64,000 bases of DNA from Bacillus cereus (lineage in GTDB: Bacteria > Bacillota > Bacilli > Bacillales > Bacillaceae_G): NCBI RefSeq assembly GCF_002584535.1, contig NZ_NUOT01000008.1:186001-250000 (forward strand), written 5' to 3'. Positions 50,671 through 58,917 of the stretch are shown here, one piece after another. Positions within the stretch are counted from its first letter, which is position 1, and each line of letters begins with the position of its first letter. Under the pieces are notes generated by a model. That model was not told where the DNA came from and ran no database searches. It worked only from the letters and a program-made list of their open reading frames with translations. The translations under genes and the position numbers were made by a program.

Positions 50671-50719
50671 AAGTTGTTATCCCATTATAGCACTTAGAAT
50701 TTGATTTTTCAAAATCTTT

Positions 50720-50989
50720 TTACATTTTCACAATCTTTTGTTCTTCTACTTCTTTCGCCTTTTGAATCGCTCGGTATATAGAGTAACCACTTACTTCTTG
50801 AAACTCTTTATCAATTTTTTTCTCTTCCGCTTTCGACGGCACAATTTCTTTAAAACGGCGATATAATCTCATCAATTCTTCTCTGATGATACCTTTTTCA
50901 TACGCCTTTTCAATTGCCTCATAGAATGTCACAATCGCAATCATCTCATCATTCGACCAATCATAATCAAGTGGATATTGATATTCCAT
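50720..50989 (-). CDS. yktA: UPF0223 protein YktA
   Basis: 89-residue helical protein with the family opening [18 protein letters not shown] and a basic centre ([18 protein letters not shown]). Function unknown. The ATG of MEYQYPL has GAGGTG upstream; an in-frame start 18 codons earlier is unsupported. Confidence 0.88.
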   Translation of the reverse strand: MEYQYPLDYDWSNDEMIAIVTFYEAIEKAYEKGIIREELMRLYRRFKEIVPSKAEEKKIDKEFQEVSGYSIYRAIQKAKEVEEQKIVKM

Positions 50990-51584
50990 ATGTACACCTC
51001 TTTCATTTTTACCCTTATTCTCCCTTAAAAATAAACCTTCCATCCTTCTTTATCATAGTCCCTTTTGCATTATACACTATTTCTCTTTTATTATGGCATT
51101 GTCTCTCTTCATACCGAAGACAACGAGGCGATGAAAGGCATAGATCTCCTTTCCTTTTTGAAAATAAGCCTCGATAAATTGAAACTTTATTTTTCCTCCA
51201 TCCTCTTTTATTTTCGCTGATTTTTAAGATGAGGATATTACTGAACGCGAATAGAAATATAACTTCCATTGACGGAATTCTACGTATCTCCTCGCTTTCT
51301 CAGAACTTTAAGTTAAAACTTTACTGCTCACGAATAACGGCATACAAATTATTACTAATTATGCATATAATAAAAATAATAGTTTTTTCTATACATATAT
51401 AATCATTGGTGATATAATGCTTTTGTTTTATTGAAAATAAAGTGAAACTTCCATTTGGTAAGTAGAACAAGTCAAGTTCTTATAGACAGTTATATAACTA
51501 TATAGTGGAAATAACTTTCTTACTGAACAAGATACACATAAAACAACTCATAATAAATATTACGAAGAAGAAGGGGTGTATAGA
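50990..51584. other. Intergenic region between yktA and speA with nested stems
   Basis: 595 bp without a convincing gene. It contains nested stems at 51124-51173 (outer CGAGGC/GCCTCG, inner GAAAGG/CCTTTC). On the minus strand the same stretch holds AAAGGAG and a 10-codon frame starting ATG CCT TTC, perhaps a yktA leader peptide. On the plus strand a TATAAT box near 51414 could serve speA. AT-rich otherwise. Confidence 0.4.
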
Positions 51585-53057
51585 TTGTCCCAATACAAAA
51601 CACCATTGTTTACCGCTTTAGTAGAGCACAGCAAGCGAAATCCAATTCAATTTCATATCCCAGGTCATAAAAAAGGACAAGGGATGGACCCAGAATTTCG
51701 CGAATTTATTGGGCATAATGCATTAGCAATTGATTTAATTAATATTGCTCCGCTCGATGATTTACATCATCCAAAAGGTATGATTAAAGAAGCTCAAGAT
51801 TTAGCTGCAACTGCATTCGGTGCAGATCATACCTTCTTTTCAGTTCAAGGTACAAGCGGTGCAATTATGACAATGGTAATGAGCGTTTGTGGCCCAGGAG
51901 ATAAAATTCTTGTACCACGAAACGTTCATAAATCTGTAATGTCAGCCATTATTTTCTCAGGTGCAAAACCAATTTTCATTCATCCTGAAATCGATCCGAA
52001 GCTCGGTATTTCACATGGGATTACGATTCAATCTGTAAAAAAAGCACTCGAGGAACATTCAGATGCAAAAGGGTTACTCGTTATTAATCCAACATACTTT
52101 GGATTCGCCGCAGACTTGCAGCATATTGTAGAATTAGCTCATTCCTATGAAATACCTGTATTAGTTGATGAAGCTCATGGTGTTCATATTCATTTCCATG
52201 ACGAATTACCAATGTCAGCTATGCAAGCTGGTGCAGATATGGCAGCGACAAGTGTTCATAAGCTCGGAGGTTCATTAACACAAAGTTCCATTCTAAATGT
52301 CAAAGAAGGCCTTGTGAATGTAAAACATGTTCAATCGATTATTAGCATGCTTACAACAACATCAACTTCCTATATTCTATTAGCTTCTTTAGACGTCGCA
52401 AGAAAACGTCTTGCGACTGAAGGAAAAGAATTAATCACAAAAACAATTCAGTTAGCCGAACATGTACGCTGTACGATAAATGAGATTGAAAATCTATATT
52501 GCCCTGGTAAAGAAATGTTAGGTATGGATGCAACATTCAGCTATGATCCAACAAAACTGATTGTATCTGTCAAGGATCTAGGCATTACAGGTCACGAAGC
52601 AGAATTATGGTTAAGAGAACATTACAACATTGAAGTCGAGCTTTCAGACTTATATAACATTCTATGCCTTGTGACATTGGGAGATACAGAGGTCGAAACT
52701 AATATTCTTATTGAGGCCTTACGAGAACTAGCAACTACCTTTAAAAATAGAGCGGACAAAGGTGTTCAAGTACAAGTTGAAATTCCAGAAATCCCTGTAC
52801 TTGCCCTCTCTCCTCGGGATGCTTTTTACTCAGAAGCAGAAGTCATCCCATTTGAAGAAGCTGCTGGTCGCATTATAGCAGATTTTGTTATGGTTTATCC
52901 GCCAGGTATTCCAATCTTCACCCCTGGCGAAATCATTACGCAAGAAAACCTAGACTACATTAATAAAAACCTAGATGCTGGCCTACCAGTACAAGGTCCT
53001 GAAGATATGACACTCCAAACACTACGCGTTATTAAAGAATACAAGCCTATCAGTTGA
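51585..53057 (+). CDS. speA: PLP-dependent Orn/Lys/Arg decarboxylase family, probably arginine decarboxylase
   Basis: 490-residue fold-type I PLP enzyme predicted to make agmatine from arginine, the first step of polyamine synthesis in Bacillus. PLP motifs: TSGAIMTMVM, LVDEAHGVHIHF and the Schiff-base lysine in SVHKLGGS; C-terminal domain of the biosynthetic (short) decarboxylases. Lysine or ornithine cannot be excluded from sequence alone. TTG start (MSQYKTPLF) with AAGGGGTG upstream; a GTG three codons earlier overlaps that site. In B. subtilis the sr1 RNA gene lies next to speA, as SR1P genes do here. Confidence 0.87.
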   Translation: MSQYKTPLFTALVEHSKRNPIQFHIPGHKKGQGMDPEFREFIGHNALAIDLINIAPLDDLHHPKGMIKEAQDLAATAFGADHTFFSVQGTSGAIMTMVMSVCGPGDKILVPRNVHKSVMSAIIFSGAKPIFIHPEIDPKLGISHGITIQSVKKALEEHSDAKGLLVINPTYFGFAADLQHIVELAHSYEIPVLVDEAHGVHIHFHDELPMSAMQAGADMAATSVHKLGGSLTQSSILNVKEGLVNVKHVQSIISMLTTTSTSYILLASLDVARKRLATEGKELITKTIQLAEHVRCTINEIENLYCPGKEMLGMDATFSYDPTKLIVSVKDLGITGHEAELWLREHYNIEVELSDLYNILCLVTLGDTEVETNILIEALRELATTFKNRADKGVQVQVEIPEIPVLALSPRDAFYSEAEVIPFEEAAGRIIADFVMVYPPGIPIFTPGEIITQENLDYINKNLDAGLPVQGPEDMTLQTLRVIKEYKPIS

Positions 53058-53064
53058 TAGGCTT
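53043..53064 (+). terminator. Terminator of speA
   Basis: AAGCCTATCA/TGATAGGCTT stem overlapping the stop codon, then TTTTT. Confidence 0.85.
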
Positions 53065-53131
53065 TTTTTCACCATTTTTTCTTTTACTCATACGATACTA
53101 AAGAATGTAACTTATAGGTGGGGATACAATT

Positions 53132-53962
53132 ATGATTGTGATTGGTCGTTCTATTGTACATCCTTATATCACGAGTGAAAATGAACCGTTCGCTACTGAG
53201 AAACAACAAATATTGGCCATTATGGCTGGAAATCAGGAAGTATATTCATTCCGAACAACTGATGAACTCAGCTTTGATCTAAATTTACGAATTCATATCA
53301 TTACATCCTCCTTAGAACTCTTTCAAAGTGGATTACAGTTCCGTACATTCCAAGAGTCCTATTGCAACCCTGAATTTTGGCAAAGGACACCACTAGGAGG
53401 ATTTCAATTACTTCCAAATAGACCACCCTCGGTCGCGATACGAGATATTTTTAAAGATGGAAAAAAGTATGGAACAGAATGTGCAACAGCAATGATTATT
53501 ATTTTTTACAAGGCACTTTTAGCTCTATATGATGAGCAAACTTTTAACCGCTTATTCGCAAACCTTCTACTATATACATGGGATTATGATCGAGATTTAA
53601 AACTGGTGACAAAAAACGGTGGGGATATCGTTCCTGGCGATCTTGTTTACTTTAAAAATCCACAAGTGAATCCAGCTTCAGTTGAATGGCAAGGAGAAAA
53701 TGCCATTTATTTAGGTAATTTCTTTTTTTATGGGCACGGTGTAGGAGTACAAACAAAGGAACAAATCATTTATCTATTAAATGAACGAAGAATTCCCTAT
53801 GCCTTTATCTCAGCATATTTAACAGATTTTATTACCCGCATAGATAGTCGCCTCATGAGCCAACATGCTTCTGCTAATACCCTACAAACCACATTCAAAT
53901 TCATTCCCATTCGAGATGATGCAATTATTGCAACGGTTGGTCACACAACTACAATCTATTAA
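53132..53962 (+). CDS. tgl: Spore coat protein-glutamine gamma-glutamyltransferase Tgl
   Basis: 276-residue transglutaminase that cross-links coat proteins such as GerQ. The catalytic cysteine is in GTECATAM near residue 117; [16 protein letters not shown] and [11 protein letters not shown] carry other active-site residues. Size and sequence fit the Bacillus spore enzyme. ATG with AGGTGGGG upstream. Mother-cell expression is expected from B. subtilis, not tested here. Confidence 0.94.
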   Translation: MIVIGRSIVHPYITSENEPFATEKQQILAIMAGNQEVYSFRTTDELSFDLNLRIHIITSSLELFQSGLQFRTFQESYCNPEFWQRTPLGGFQLLPNRPPSVAIRDIFKDGKKYGTECATAMIIIFYKALLALYDEQTFNRLFANLLLYTWDYDRDLKLVTKNGGDIVPGDLVYFKNPQVNPASVEWQGENAIYLGNFFFYGHGVGVQTKEQIIYLLNERRIPYAFISAYLTDFITRIDSRLMSQHASANTLQTTFKFIPIRDDAIIATVGHTTTIY

Positions 53963-53993
53963 AAAACGCCTGCAAAATATGCAGGCGTTTTTT
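53961..53993. terminator. Bidirectional terminator between tgl and the SR1P cluster
   Basis: ACGCCTGCA/TGCAGGCGT stem with loop AAATA, A-run before and T-run after; serves tgl on the plus strand and the SR1P unit on the minus strand. Confidence 0.85.
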
Positions 53994-53999
53994 TAATTA

Positions 54000-54128
54000 T
54001 TAGGCTTTTGTATGCTCTTTGTGACCCCATTCGCAATGAGATCCACATTTCCCGTAAAGTACTGTTGTCTTTTCATCTTCAAAGTGTGCAATTGTTCCTT
54101 CACAAACTTGACATACGATTGTTCCCAT
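54000..54128 (-). CDS. GapA-binding peptide SR1P, copy 1
   Basis: 42-residue peptide, starting MGTIVCQVCEGTIAHFEDEK, of the SR1P family. In B. subtilis the 39-residue SR1P is encoded on the dual-function RNA SR1 and binds GapA. This copy keeps the first CxxC, but in the second pair only KCGSHCEW remains: where copy 2 has CEC, this one has CEW, a lost cysteine that may weaken metal binding. AGGGGG ribosome site about ten bases upstream. It is the distal gene of the three on the minus strand. Confidence 0.85.
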   Translation of the reverse strand: MGTIVCQVCEGTIAHFEDEKTTVLYGKCGSHCEWGHKEHTKA

Positions 54129-54190
54129 TTTTCATTTCCCCCTGAGTTTGAATTATGATTGAAAACCTTTATATTTACACGTTCTATATA

Positions 54191-54322
54191 TTACTGAACT
54201 TTTGTATGTTCTTTGTGACCACATTCGCAATGAGATTCACATTTCCCGTAAAGTACCGTTGTTTTTTCATCTTCAAAGTGTGCGATTGTTCCTTCACAAA
54301 CTTGACATACGATTGTTCCCAT
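54191..54322 (-). CDS. GapA-binding peptide SR1P, copy 2
   Basis: 43-residue peptide nearly identical to copy 1 for 28 residues, but with an intact C-terminal cysteine set (KCESHCECGHKEH). Start, AGGGGGAAAT ribosome region and about 60-bp spacer repeat those of the neighbours, showing tandem duplication. Role inferred from family: glycolytic GAPDH partner. Confidence 0.87.
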   Translation of the reverse strand: MGTIVCQVCEGTIAHFEDEKTTVLYGKCESHCECGHKEHTKVQ

Positions 54323-54383
54323 TTTTCATTTCCCCCTAAGTTTATGGTCCTAAAAACTTTTTCAGCTAGAATATTCCTATATA

Positions 54384-54512
54384 TTACTGGGCTTTTGTAT
54401 GCTCCTTGTGATCACATCCGCAAGATCCGCATTTCCCGTAAAGTACTGTTACTTTCTCATCCTCGAAGTGTGCAATTGTACTTTCACAATCTTGACATAC
54501 GATTGTTCCCAT
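54384..54512 (-). CDS. GapA-binding peptide SR1P, copy 3 (promoter-proximal)
   Basis: 42-residue peptide with CQDCESTIAHFEDEKVTVLY and the second metal site KCGSCGC. CQDC and the EDEKVT stretch are closest to B. subtilis SR1P, so this is probably the ancestral copy. It is first behind the promoter. AGGGGG lies upstream of its ATG. Confidence 0.88.
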   Translation of the reverse strand: MGTIVCQDCESTIAHFEDEKVTVLYGKCGSCGCDHKEHTKAQ

Positions 54513-54578
54513 TTTTTTATTTCCCCCTAAGTTTATAATCCCAAAAACTTTTTTGTAACCGCTTAACTTTCTGTCTTT

Positions 54579-54607
54579 ATTTTAATATGTTATACTTTTT
54601 ACGTCAA
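54579..54607 (-). promoter_or_regulatory. Sigma-A promoter of the SR1P unit
   Basis: On the minus strand TTGACG, a 17-bp spacer, then TAAAAT, about 65 bp before the start of copy 3. It is the only good promoter in the 199-bp gap to the DUF3055 gene, and it would drive all three copies. Confidence 0.7.
54586..54596 (+). promoter_or_regulatory. CcpN-like operator overlapping the SR1P promoter
   Basis: TATGTTATACT matches the published CcpN consensus TRTGHYATAYW at every position (consensus quoted from memory of B. subtilis work). It lies between the -35 and -10, where repressor binding would block the promoter. CcpN represses sr1, gapB and pckA in the presence of glucose in B. subtilis. Confidence 0.6.
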
Positions 54608-54616
54608 TAGGTTTTT

Positions 54617-54627
54617 AGTATAACACA
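54617..54627 (-). promoter_or_regulatory. Second CcpN-like operator upstream of the SR1P promoter
   Basis: TGTGTTATACT on the minus strand matches the same consensus fully and is inverted relative to the first site, with centres 31 bp apart (about three helical turns), nine bases upstream of the -35. A pair on one face of the helix is a sensible operator layout. Confidence 0.6.
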
Positions 54628-54711
54628 TTAAAAAAATTAACTTTATATTAGTATGAGACAATAACATGAAAAAACAGTCATATCTTAATAAGTACGACTG
54701 TTTCCTTTTAT

Positions 54712-55008
54712 TTATTCTTCATATTCAGCATGTAAGGAAGTAGGTGGTACAAGAAACTTAAAGAATTGTGCTAGGTCATTCGCTTCCTCCTCTGATTGTA
54801 ATTTAAAGACCTGTTGTAAATGTTGAACATTATCTACATCGTCTTGTCCTAGTAAAGTTGCTCTCCCTGTTTGCATGCAAACAACAAGAGGTTTTCCAAA
54901 AAACATATTTGTATAAATAACACCAAAATCATAGCGGTTTTCATGTGTCATAAATCCCAAAAATCGTACCTTCACACTCTCATGCTCATCATACAATTTT
55001 TCAAACAT
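54712..55008 (-). CDS. DUF3055 family protein
   Basis: 98-residue soluble protein starting MFEKLYDEHESVKVRFLGF, with the family block DFGVIYTNMFFGKPLVVCMQ and an acidic C-terminus. Function unknown. AGGAGG precedes the ATG; a longer in-frame start lacks one. Confidence 0.84.
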   Translation of the reverse strand: MFEKLYDEHESVKVRFLGFMTHENRYDFGVIYTNMFFGKPLVVCMQTGRATLLGQDDVDNVQHLQQVFKLQSEEEANDLAQFFKFLVPPTSLHAEYEE

Positions 55009-55141
55009 TTTCTTCCTCCTTTCCTCACAACACTTTCTACCGTATATATTAAACAAAAAAAGGAAAGAACCTTTTTAATTGTCAAAAAATTTACACCAGT
55101 GTTAAAATGTCTGTATATATTACTTTAGGAGGAAAATCTTT

Positions 55142-55534
55142 ATGCAACATGCATTTATTAAACTTGTACCTAAATCAAAACAACAAGCTGTCTCATTAGA
55201 AGATGTTAAACAACTTTTTAATTATTATAAAACCATTACTTCGCAAACCGGCGCGCAAGTTAGCTATGCATATACTAACGTAGCATTTCCGTATGAGATA
55301 TTTGATACATCAGATACTACACTTGAGCTCAAATCTAGTCATGATCGTTATAATTCTATTTATGTGGGGATAGGAACAGAAAACGACCAAGCTTTCGTTC
55401 AAATCTCCTTACCTTCTACTGCCACATTTGGGGATAAAGGAAAAGCAAATGAATTCTGCCGTTTTTTAGCAAAAAAATTAGAGGGTGAATTAAGGTTATT
55501 TAATGGAAGAACAATGTATTTTTATAAACGCTAA
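55142..55534 (+). CDS. DUF1885-like family protein
   Basis: 130-residue soluble protein starting MQHAFIKLVPKSKQQAVSLE. It resembles the DUF1885 family as I remember it; function unknown. AGGAGG upstream. It ends immediately before the stop of a convergent small membrane gene. Confidence 0.7.
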   Translation: MQHAFIKLVPKSKQQAVSLEDVKQLFNYYKTITSQTGAQVSYAYTNVAFPYEIFDTSDTTLELKSSHDRYNSIYVGIGTENDQAFVQISLPSTATFGDKGKANEFCRFLAKKLEGELRLFNGRTMYFYKR

Positions 55535-55765
55535 CTATAAAAAAAGGAAAGATATCAGTAAAAAGAGCATACTATTTGCGCAAGTAAGAAATAGTGCCTG
55601 TTTTCTTATACGAAGAACAACATATGCAATTACATATGCTAAATAAAGGAACACGAAAAAGAGCATCACTTTATAATGAAATTTATCACCATTTGATAAG
55701 AATAGTACAATAGAAAATCCACTCCATAAAAGGAAATGATAAAATATAACATGTATGATTTTCAC
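55535..55765 (-). CDS. Small predicted membrane protein, unknown
   Basis: 76-residue protein (GTG start, MKIIHVIFYHFLLWSGF) with three hydrophobic segments, a basic loop RIRKQ, and no cysteine motif. AAGGAG eight bases upstream supports this start. The frame runs 33 codons further upstream through a large palindrome, which argues against a longer protein. No family recognised. Confidence 0.6.
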   Translation of the reverse strand: MKIIHVIFYHFLLWSGFSIVLFLSNGDKFHYKVMLFFVFLYLAYVIAYVVLRIRKQALFLTCANSMLFLLISFLFL

Positions 55766-55813
55766 GAAACCATCTCCTTTGACATGCTCTATTTTATAAT
55801 AAGATATGGTATT

Positions 55814-55862
55814 GGACTCAAATCCATTACATAATACGAAAAGATGTAATCGATTTGAGTCC
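55814..55862. repeat. Palindrome upstream of the small membrane gene
   Basis: Arms GGACTCAAATC-C-ATTACAT and ATGTAAT-C-GATTTGAGTCC, 18 of 19 positions paired, 11-nt loop. No U-run follows on the minus strand. It could be a regulatory leader hairpin or a terminator remnant. Confidence 0.6.
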
Positions 55863-55974
55863 ATTATATTTCTAAAAAAGTTACGTACATTCCAATTTAG
55901 ACTATATAGTATTACGTATTTATTCCATAAATATACATAACGACCTTGTTAGCTCTACTAAAGCTTTAATGGAT

Positions 55975-56050
55975 AGAGTGAAACTTTAATCAATGGATTT
56001 CTTCATTCTCACTAACGATCAGCTCTCACAAATCGGGATTTTGCAAGATA
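55975..56050 (+). repeat. Dispersed intergenic repeat, copy upstream of the lpdA terminator
   Basis: GAGTGAAACTTTAATCAATG, then a spacer, CACTAACGATCAGCTC and ACAAATCGGGATTTTGC. Related to the elements at 14.0 and 43.3 kb. I have a memory of many such AGTGAAACTTTAATCAGTGG elements in B. cereus-group intergenic regions, but cannot assign a bcr number. It sits in the 352-bp gap between the small membrane gene and lpdA, which otherwise has no gene. Confidence 0.5.
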
Positions 56051-56067
56051 AATTCCATAAAATAAAA

Positions 56068-56104
56068 AATAACCCGCCTTTAAAAAGATAAAAGGCGGGT
56101 TATT
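56068..56104 (-). terminator. Terminator of the pdh operon
   Basis: Perfect AATAACCCGCCTTT/AAAGGCGGGTTATT arms with a 9-nt loop; on the minus strand followed by TTTTTTATT. Confidence 0.88.
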
Positions 56105-56117
56105 TTGGTTATTCGTA

Positions 56118-57530
56118 TTATTTTACAATGTGAATTGGCATTCCAAGAGCAACTTCAGCTGCTTCCATTGTGATTTCACCTAATGTTGGGTGAGCATGGA
56201 TTGTTTGAGCGATATCTTCAGCTGTCATTCCAGCTTCGATAGCTAAACCAATCTCAGAGATAATATCAGAAGCACCTGCACCTGCAACTTGTGCACCTAC
56301 AAGAAGACCATCTTCTTTACGTGTTACAAGTTGTAGGAAACCGTCTGTGCTGTTTAATGATAATGCACGACCGTTTGCAGCGAATGGGAACTTAGATACA
56401 GTTACTGCCATTCCTGCTTCTTCAGCTTGTTTCTTAGTGTATCCAACAGATGCTAATTCTGGATCTGTGAAGCATACTGCAGGAATTCCGATGTAATCGA
56501 TAGCTGATGCATGGCCACTAATTGCTTCAACAGCTACTTTACCTTCGTAAGAAGCTTTGTGAGCTAATGGTGGTCCAGGAACGATATCACCGATTGCATA
56601 GATGTTTGGTACGTTTGTACGGCATTGCTCATCGATTTCGATGATACCGCGATCAGTCATTTTAACTCCAACTTGCTCAAGACCGATTTCTTGAGTGTTT
56701 GGACGACGACCTACAGTTACTAATACGTAATCTGCTTCTACAGTTTGTACTTCACCTTTAACTTCGAAGCTAACTTTTACGCCAGTTTCTGTTTCTTCAA
56801 CGCCTTTAGCCATAGCTTTTGTATGAATATTTACGTTACCTTTCTTTTGAAGGGCACGTTTAACAACAGAGCTCATTGCTTTTTCGAAACCAGCTAAGAT
56901 TTCGTCGCCAGCTTCTACTACAGTAACTTCTGTACCGAAGTTAGCATATGCAGTACCTAATTCCATACCGATGTAACCGCCGCCGATTACAACAAGTTTT
57001 TTAGGAATTTCAGGTAAGCTTAGAGCGCCTGTAGAGTTGATAACACGTTTAGAGTATTTGAATCCAGGAATTTCGATTGGTGTAGAACCAGTTGCAAGAA
57101 CAGCATTTTTAAACGTATAAGTTTGAGCTGCATCTTCAGTCATTACGCGTAATGTGTTAGCATCTACGAAGTAAGCTTCACCGCGAATGATTTCAACTTT
57201 GTTACCCTTAAGAAGGCCTTCAACACCGCCAGTTAATTTCTTAACTACGCCGTTTTTCCATTCTTGAACTTTTGTAAAGTCAACTTTTACGTTCTCTGCA
57301 GTGATACCCATGTCATCAGAATGCATTGCATTCTCATAACGATGACCTGCATTGATTAACGCTTTTGAAGGAATACATCCAACGTTTAAGCATACGCCAC
57401 CAAGGTTAGCTTTTTCGATAATTGCTACCTTTTGACCTAATTGTGCTGCACGAATTGCCGCAACGTATCCACCAGGACCTGCACCAACAACGACTGTATC
57501 TAATTCAATTGGGAAATCTCCTACTACCAT
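56118..57530 (-). CDS. pdhD: Dihydrolipoyl dehydrogenase (E3 of PDH)
   Basis: 470-residue FAD flavoenzyme that reoxidises dihydrolipoamide for PDH and probably other 2-oxoacid complexes. Seen: FAD loop [13 protein letters not shown], redox disulfide [18 protein letters not shown] loop [12 protein letters not shown], and the catalytic HAHPTLGE. The ribosome site GGAGG lies at the pdhC stop; last gene of the operon, with a strong terminator. Confidence 0.97.
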   Translation of the reverse strand: MVVGDFPIELDTVVVGAGPGGYVAAIRAAQLGQKVAIIEKANLGGVCLNVGCIPSKALINAGHRYENAMHSDDMGITAENVKVDFTKVQEWKNGVVKKLTGGVEGLLKGNKVEIIRGEAYFVDANTLRVMTEDAAQTYTFKNAVLATGSTPIEIPGFKYSKRVINSTGALSLPEIPKKLVVIGGGYIGMELGTAYANFGTEVTVVEAGDEILAGFEKAMSSVVKRALQKKGNVNIHTKAMAKGVEETETGVKVSFEVKGEVQTVEADYVLVTVGRRPNTQEIGLEQVGVKMTDRGIIEIDEQCRTNVPNIYAIGDIVPGPPLAHKASYEGKVAVEAISGHASAIDYIGIPAVCFTDPELASVGYTKKQAEEAGMAVTVSKFPFAANGRALSLNSTDGFLQLVTRKEDGLLVGAQVAGAGASDIISEIGLAIEAGMTAEDIAQTIHAHPTLGEITMEAAEVALGMPIHIVK

Positions 57531-57535
57531 TGTTA

Positions 57536-58825
57536 TTACGCCTCCATTACTAATAATTGTGGGTCATTCAATAGACGTTTAATTTGGTTTAATGCTTTTT
57601 GAGCAGTTGCGCCGTCAATTAAACGATGGTCAAAGCTTAGAGATAATGCTAATACTGGAGCTGCAACGATTTCACCGTTTTTCACAACTGGCTTCTCAGC
57701 GATACGGCCGATACCAAGGATTGCTACTTCTGGGTGATTGATAACTGGAGTGAACCATTGTCCACCTGCAGAACCAATGTTTGTAATTGTGCAAGAAGCA
57801 CCTTTCATTTCAGCTGGAGCTAAACGACCTTCACGTGCTTTACCAGCAAGATCATTGATCTCGTTAGAAATAGTGAAGATTGATTTACGATCTGTATCTT
57901 TAACAACTGGTACTAATAGACCTTTGTCTGTATCAGCTGCGATACCGATGTTGAAGTAATGTTTATGAACGATTTCTTGAGAAGCATCGTCTAAAGCAGT
58001 ATTCAACATTGGGAATTCACGTAATGCAGATGTTAAAGCTTTTACAACGTATGGAAGGTAAGTTAATTTAATACCTTTGTCAGCTGCAACAGCTTTGAAC
58101 TTCTTACGGTGAGCAACAAGTTCTGTTACATCTACTTCATCCATTAATGTTACGTGAGGAGCTGTATGCTTAGAGTTAACCATTGCTTTTGCAATCGCTT
58201 TACGGATACCACTCATTTTCTCACGAGTTTCTGGATATTCACCAGCTGGGATTGGTTGTGCTTTTGGTGCTTCTTCTTTTGCTGCTGCTGGAGTAGCTTC
58301 TACTGCTGCTGGAGCCTCAGTTGCTGCTACAGTTTGTCCACCATTTGCAAATGCATCGATATCAGCTTTCACAACGCGGCCGTTCTTACCAGAACCAGCT
58401 ACTTTATGAATATCTACACCTTTTTCACGAGCATATTTACGAACTGATGGCATAGCGATTACGCGCTCATTTACTACTTCAGCAGTTGCTGCTGGAGTAG
58501 CTTCAGCTTTTGGAGCTTCTTCTTTCGCTTCTTCAGCTTTTGGAGCATCGTCATGGTCGTCACCTTTAAATTTAAGGTTTTCGTATCCAGGAGCATCAAA
58601 TTTAATTAATGTATCTCCAACTACTGCAACCGTACCTTCTTCTACAAGTACTTCAAGTACTTTACCTTTAACTGGAGAAGGGATTTCTACTACTGCTTTA
58701 TCATTTTGCACTTCAAGAAGTACATCGTCTTCGTTTACTTCGTCGCCTGGTTTAATAAACCATTTTACGATTTCACCTTCGTGGATACCTTCACCGATAT
58801 CTGGTAGTTTAAATTCAAATGCCAC
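57536..58825 (-). CDS. pdhC: Dihydrolipoamide acetyltransferase (E2 of PDH)
   Basis: 429-residue core subunit of PDH. Order: one lipoyl domain with lysine in [10 protein letters not shown] (residues about 1-77), an Ala/Glu/Pro-rich linker, a subunit-binding domain ([20 protein letters not shown], about 127-165), a second Ala-rich linker, and the catalytic domain ending in [10 protein letters not shown]. Start GTG with AGGGGG upstream. An unusual long palindrome separates it from pdhB. Confidence 0.97.
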   Translation of the reverse strand: MAFEFKLPDIGEGIHEGEIVKWFIKPGDEVNEDDVLLEVQNDKAVVEIPSPVKGKVLEVLVEEGTVAVVGDTLIKFDAPGYENLKFKGDDHDDAPKAEEAKEEAPKAEATPAATAEVVNERVIAMPSVRKYAREKGVDIHKVAGSGKNGRVVKADIDAFANGGQTVAATEAPAAVEATPAAAKEEAPKAQPIPAGEYPETREKMSGIRKAIAKAMVNSKHTAPHVTLMDEVDVTELVAHRKKFKAVAADKGIKLTYLPYVVKALTSALREFPMLNTALDDASQEIVHKHYFNIGIAADTDKGLLVPVVKDTDRKSIFTISNEINDLAGKAREGRLAPAEMKGASCTITNIGSAGGQWFTPVINHPEVAILGIGRIAEKPVVKNGEIVAAPVLALSLSFDHRLIDGATAQKALNQIKRLLNDPQLLVMEA

Positions 58826-58866
58826 GGAATTCAGCCCCCTGATTCATTTCTTTATTATGGAATATG

Positions 58867-58900
58867 GCAAAAGAAATCAGCATGTGCTGATTTCTTTTGC
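58867..58900 (-). other. Intercistronic stem-loop between pdhB and pdhC
   Basis: Perfect 16-bp inverted repeat GCAAAAGAAATCAGCA with a TG centre, 17 bp after the pdhB stop. No T-run follows on the minus strand. Such stems in operons usually act in processing or mRNA stability and could set E1:E2 stoichiometry. No independent promoter is obvious. Confidence 0.7.
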
Positions 58901-58917
58901 ACATGAAAAACTAAAAA

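Noticed and set aside
50990-51269. 84-codon minus-strand frame upstream of yktA
   Set aside because: Lys/Arg-rich and unlike any family I know; it spans the nested stems and lacks a ribosome site at its start.
54000-54512. Evenly spaced repeats as a CRISPR array
   Set aside because: Units are about 190 bp, cover whole small genes with start codons and ribosome sites, and diverge like paralogs. No short repeat-spacer pattern.
54155-54538. 127-codon plus-strand frame across the SR1P cluster
   Set aside because: It is antisense to two intact SR1P genes, has no ribosome site and a Phe/Cys/His-rich composition typical of a shadow.
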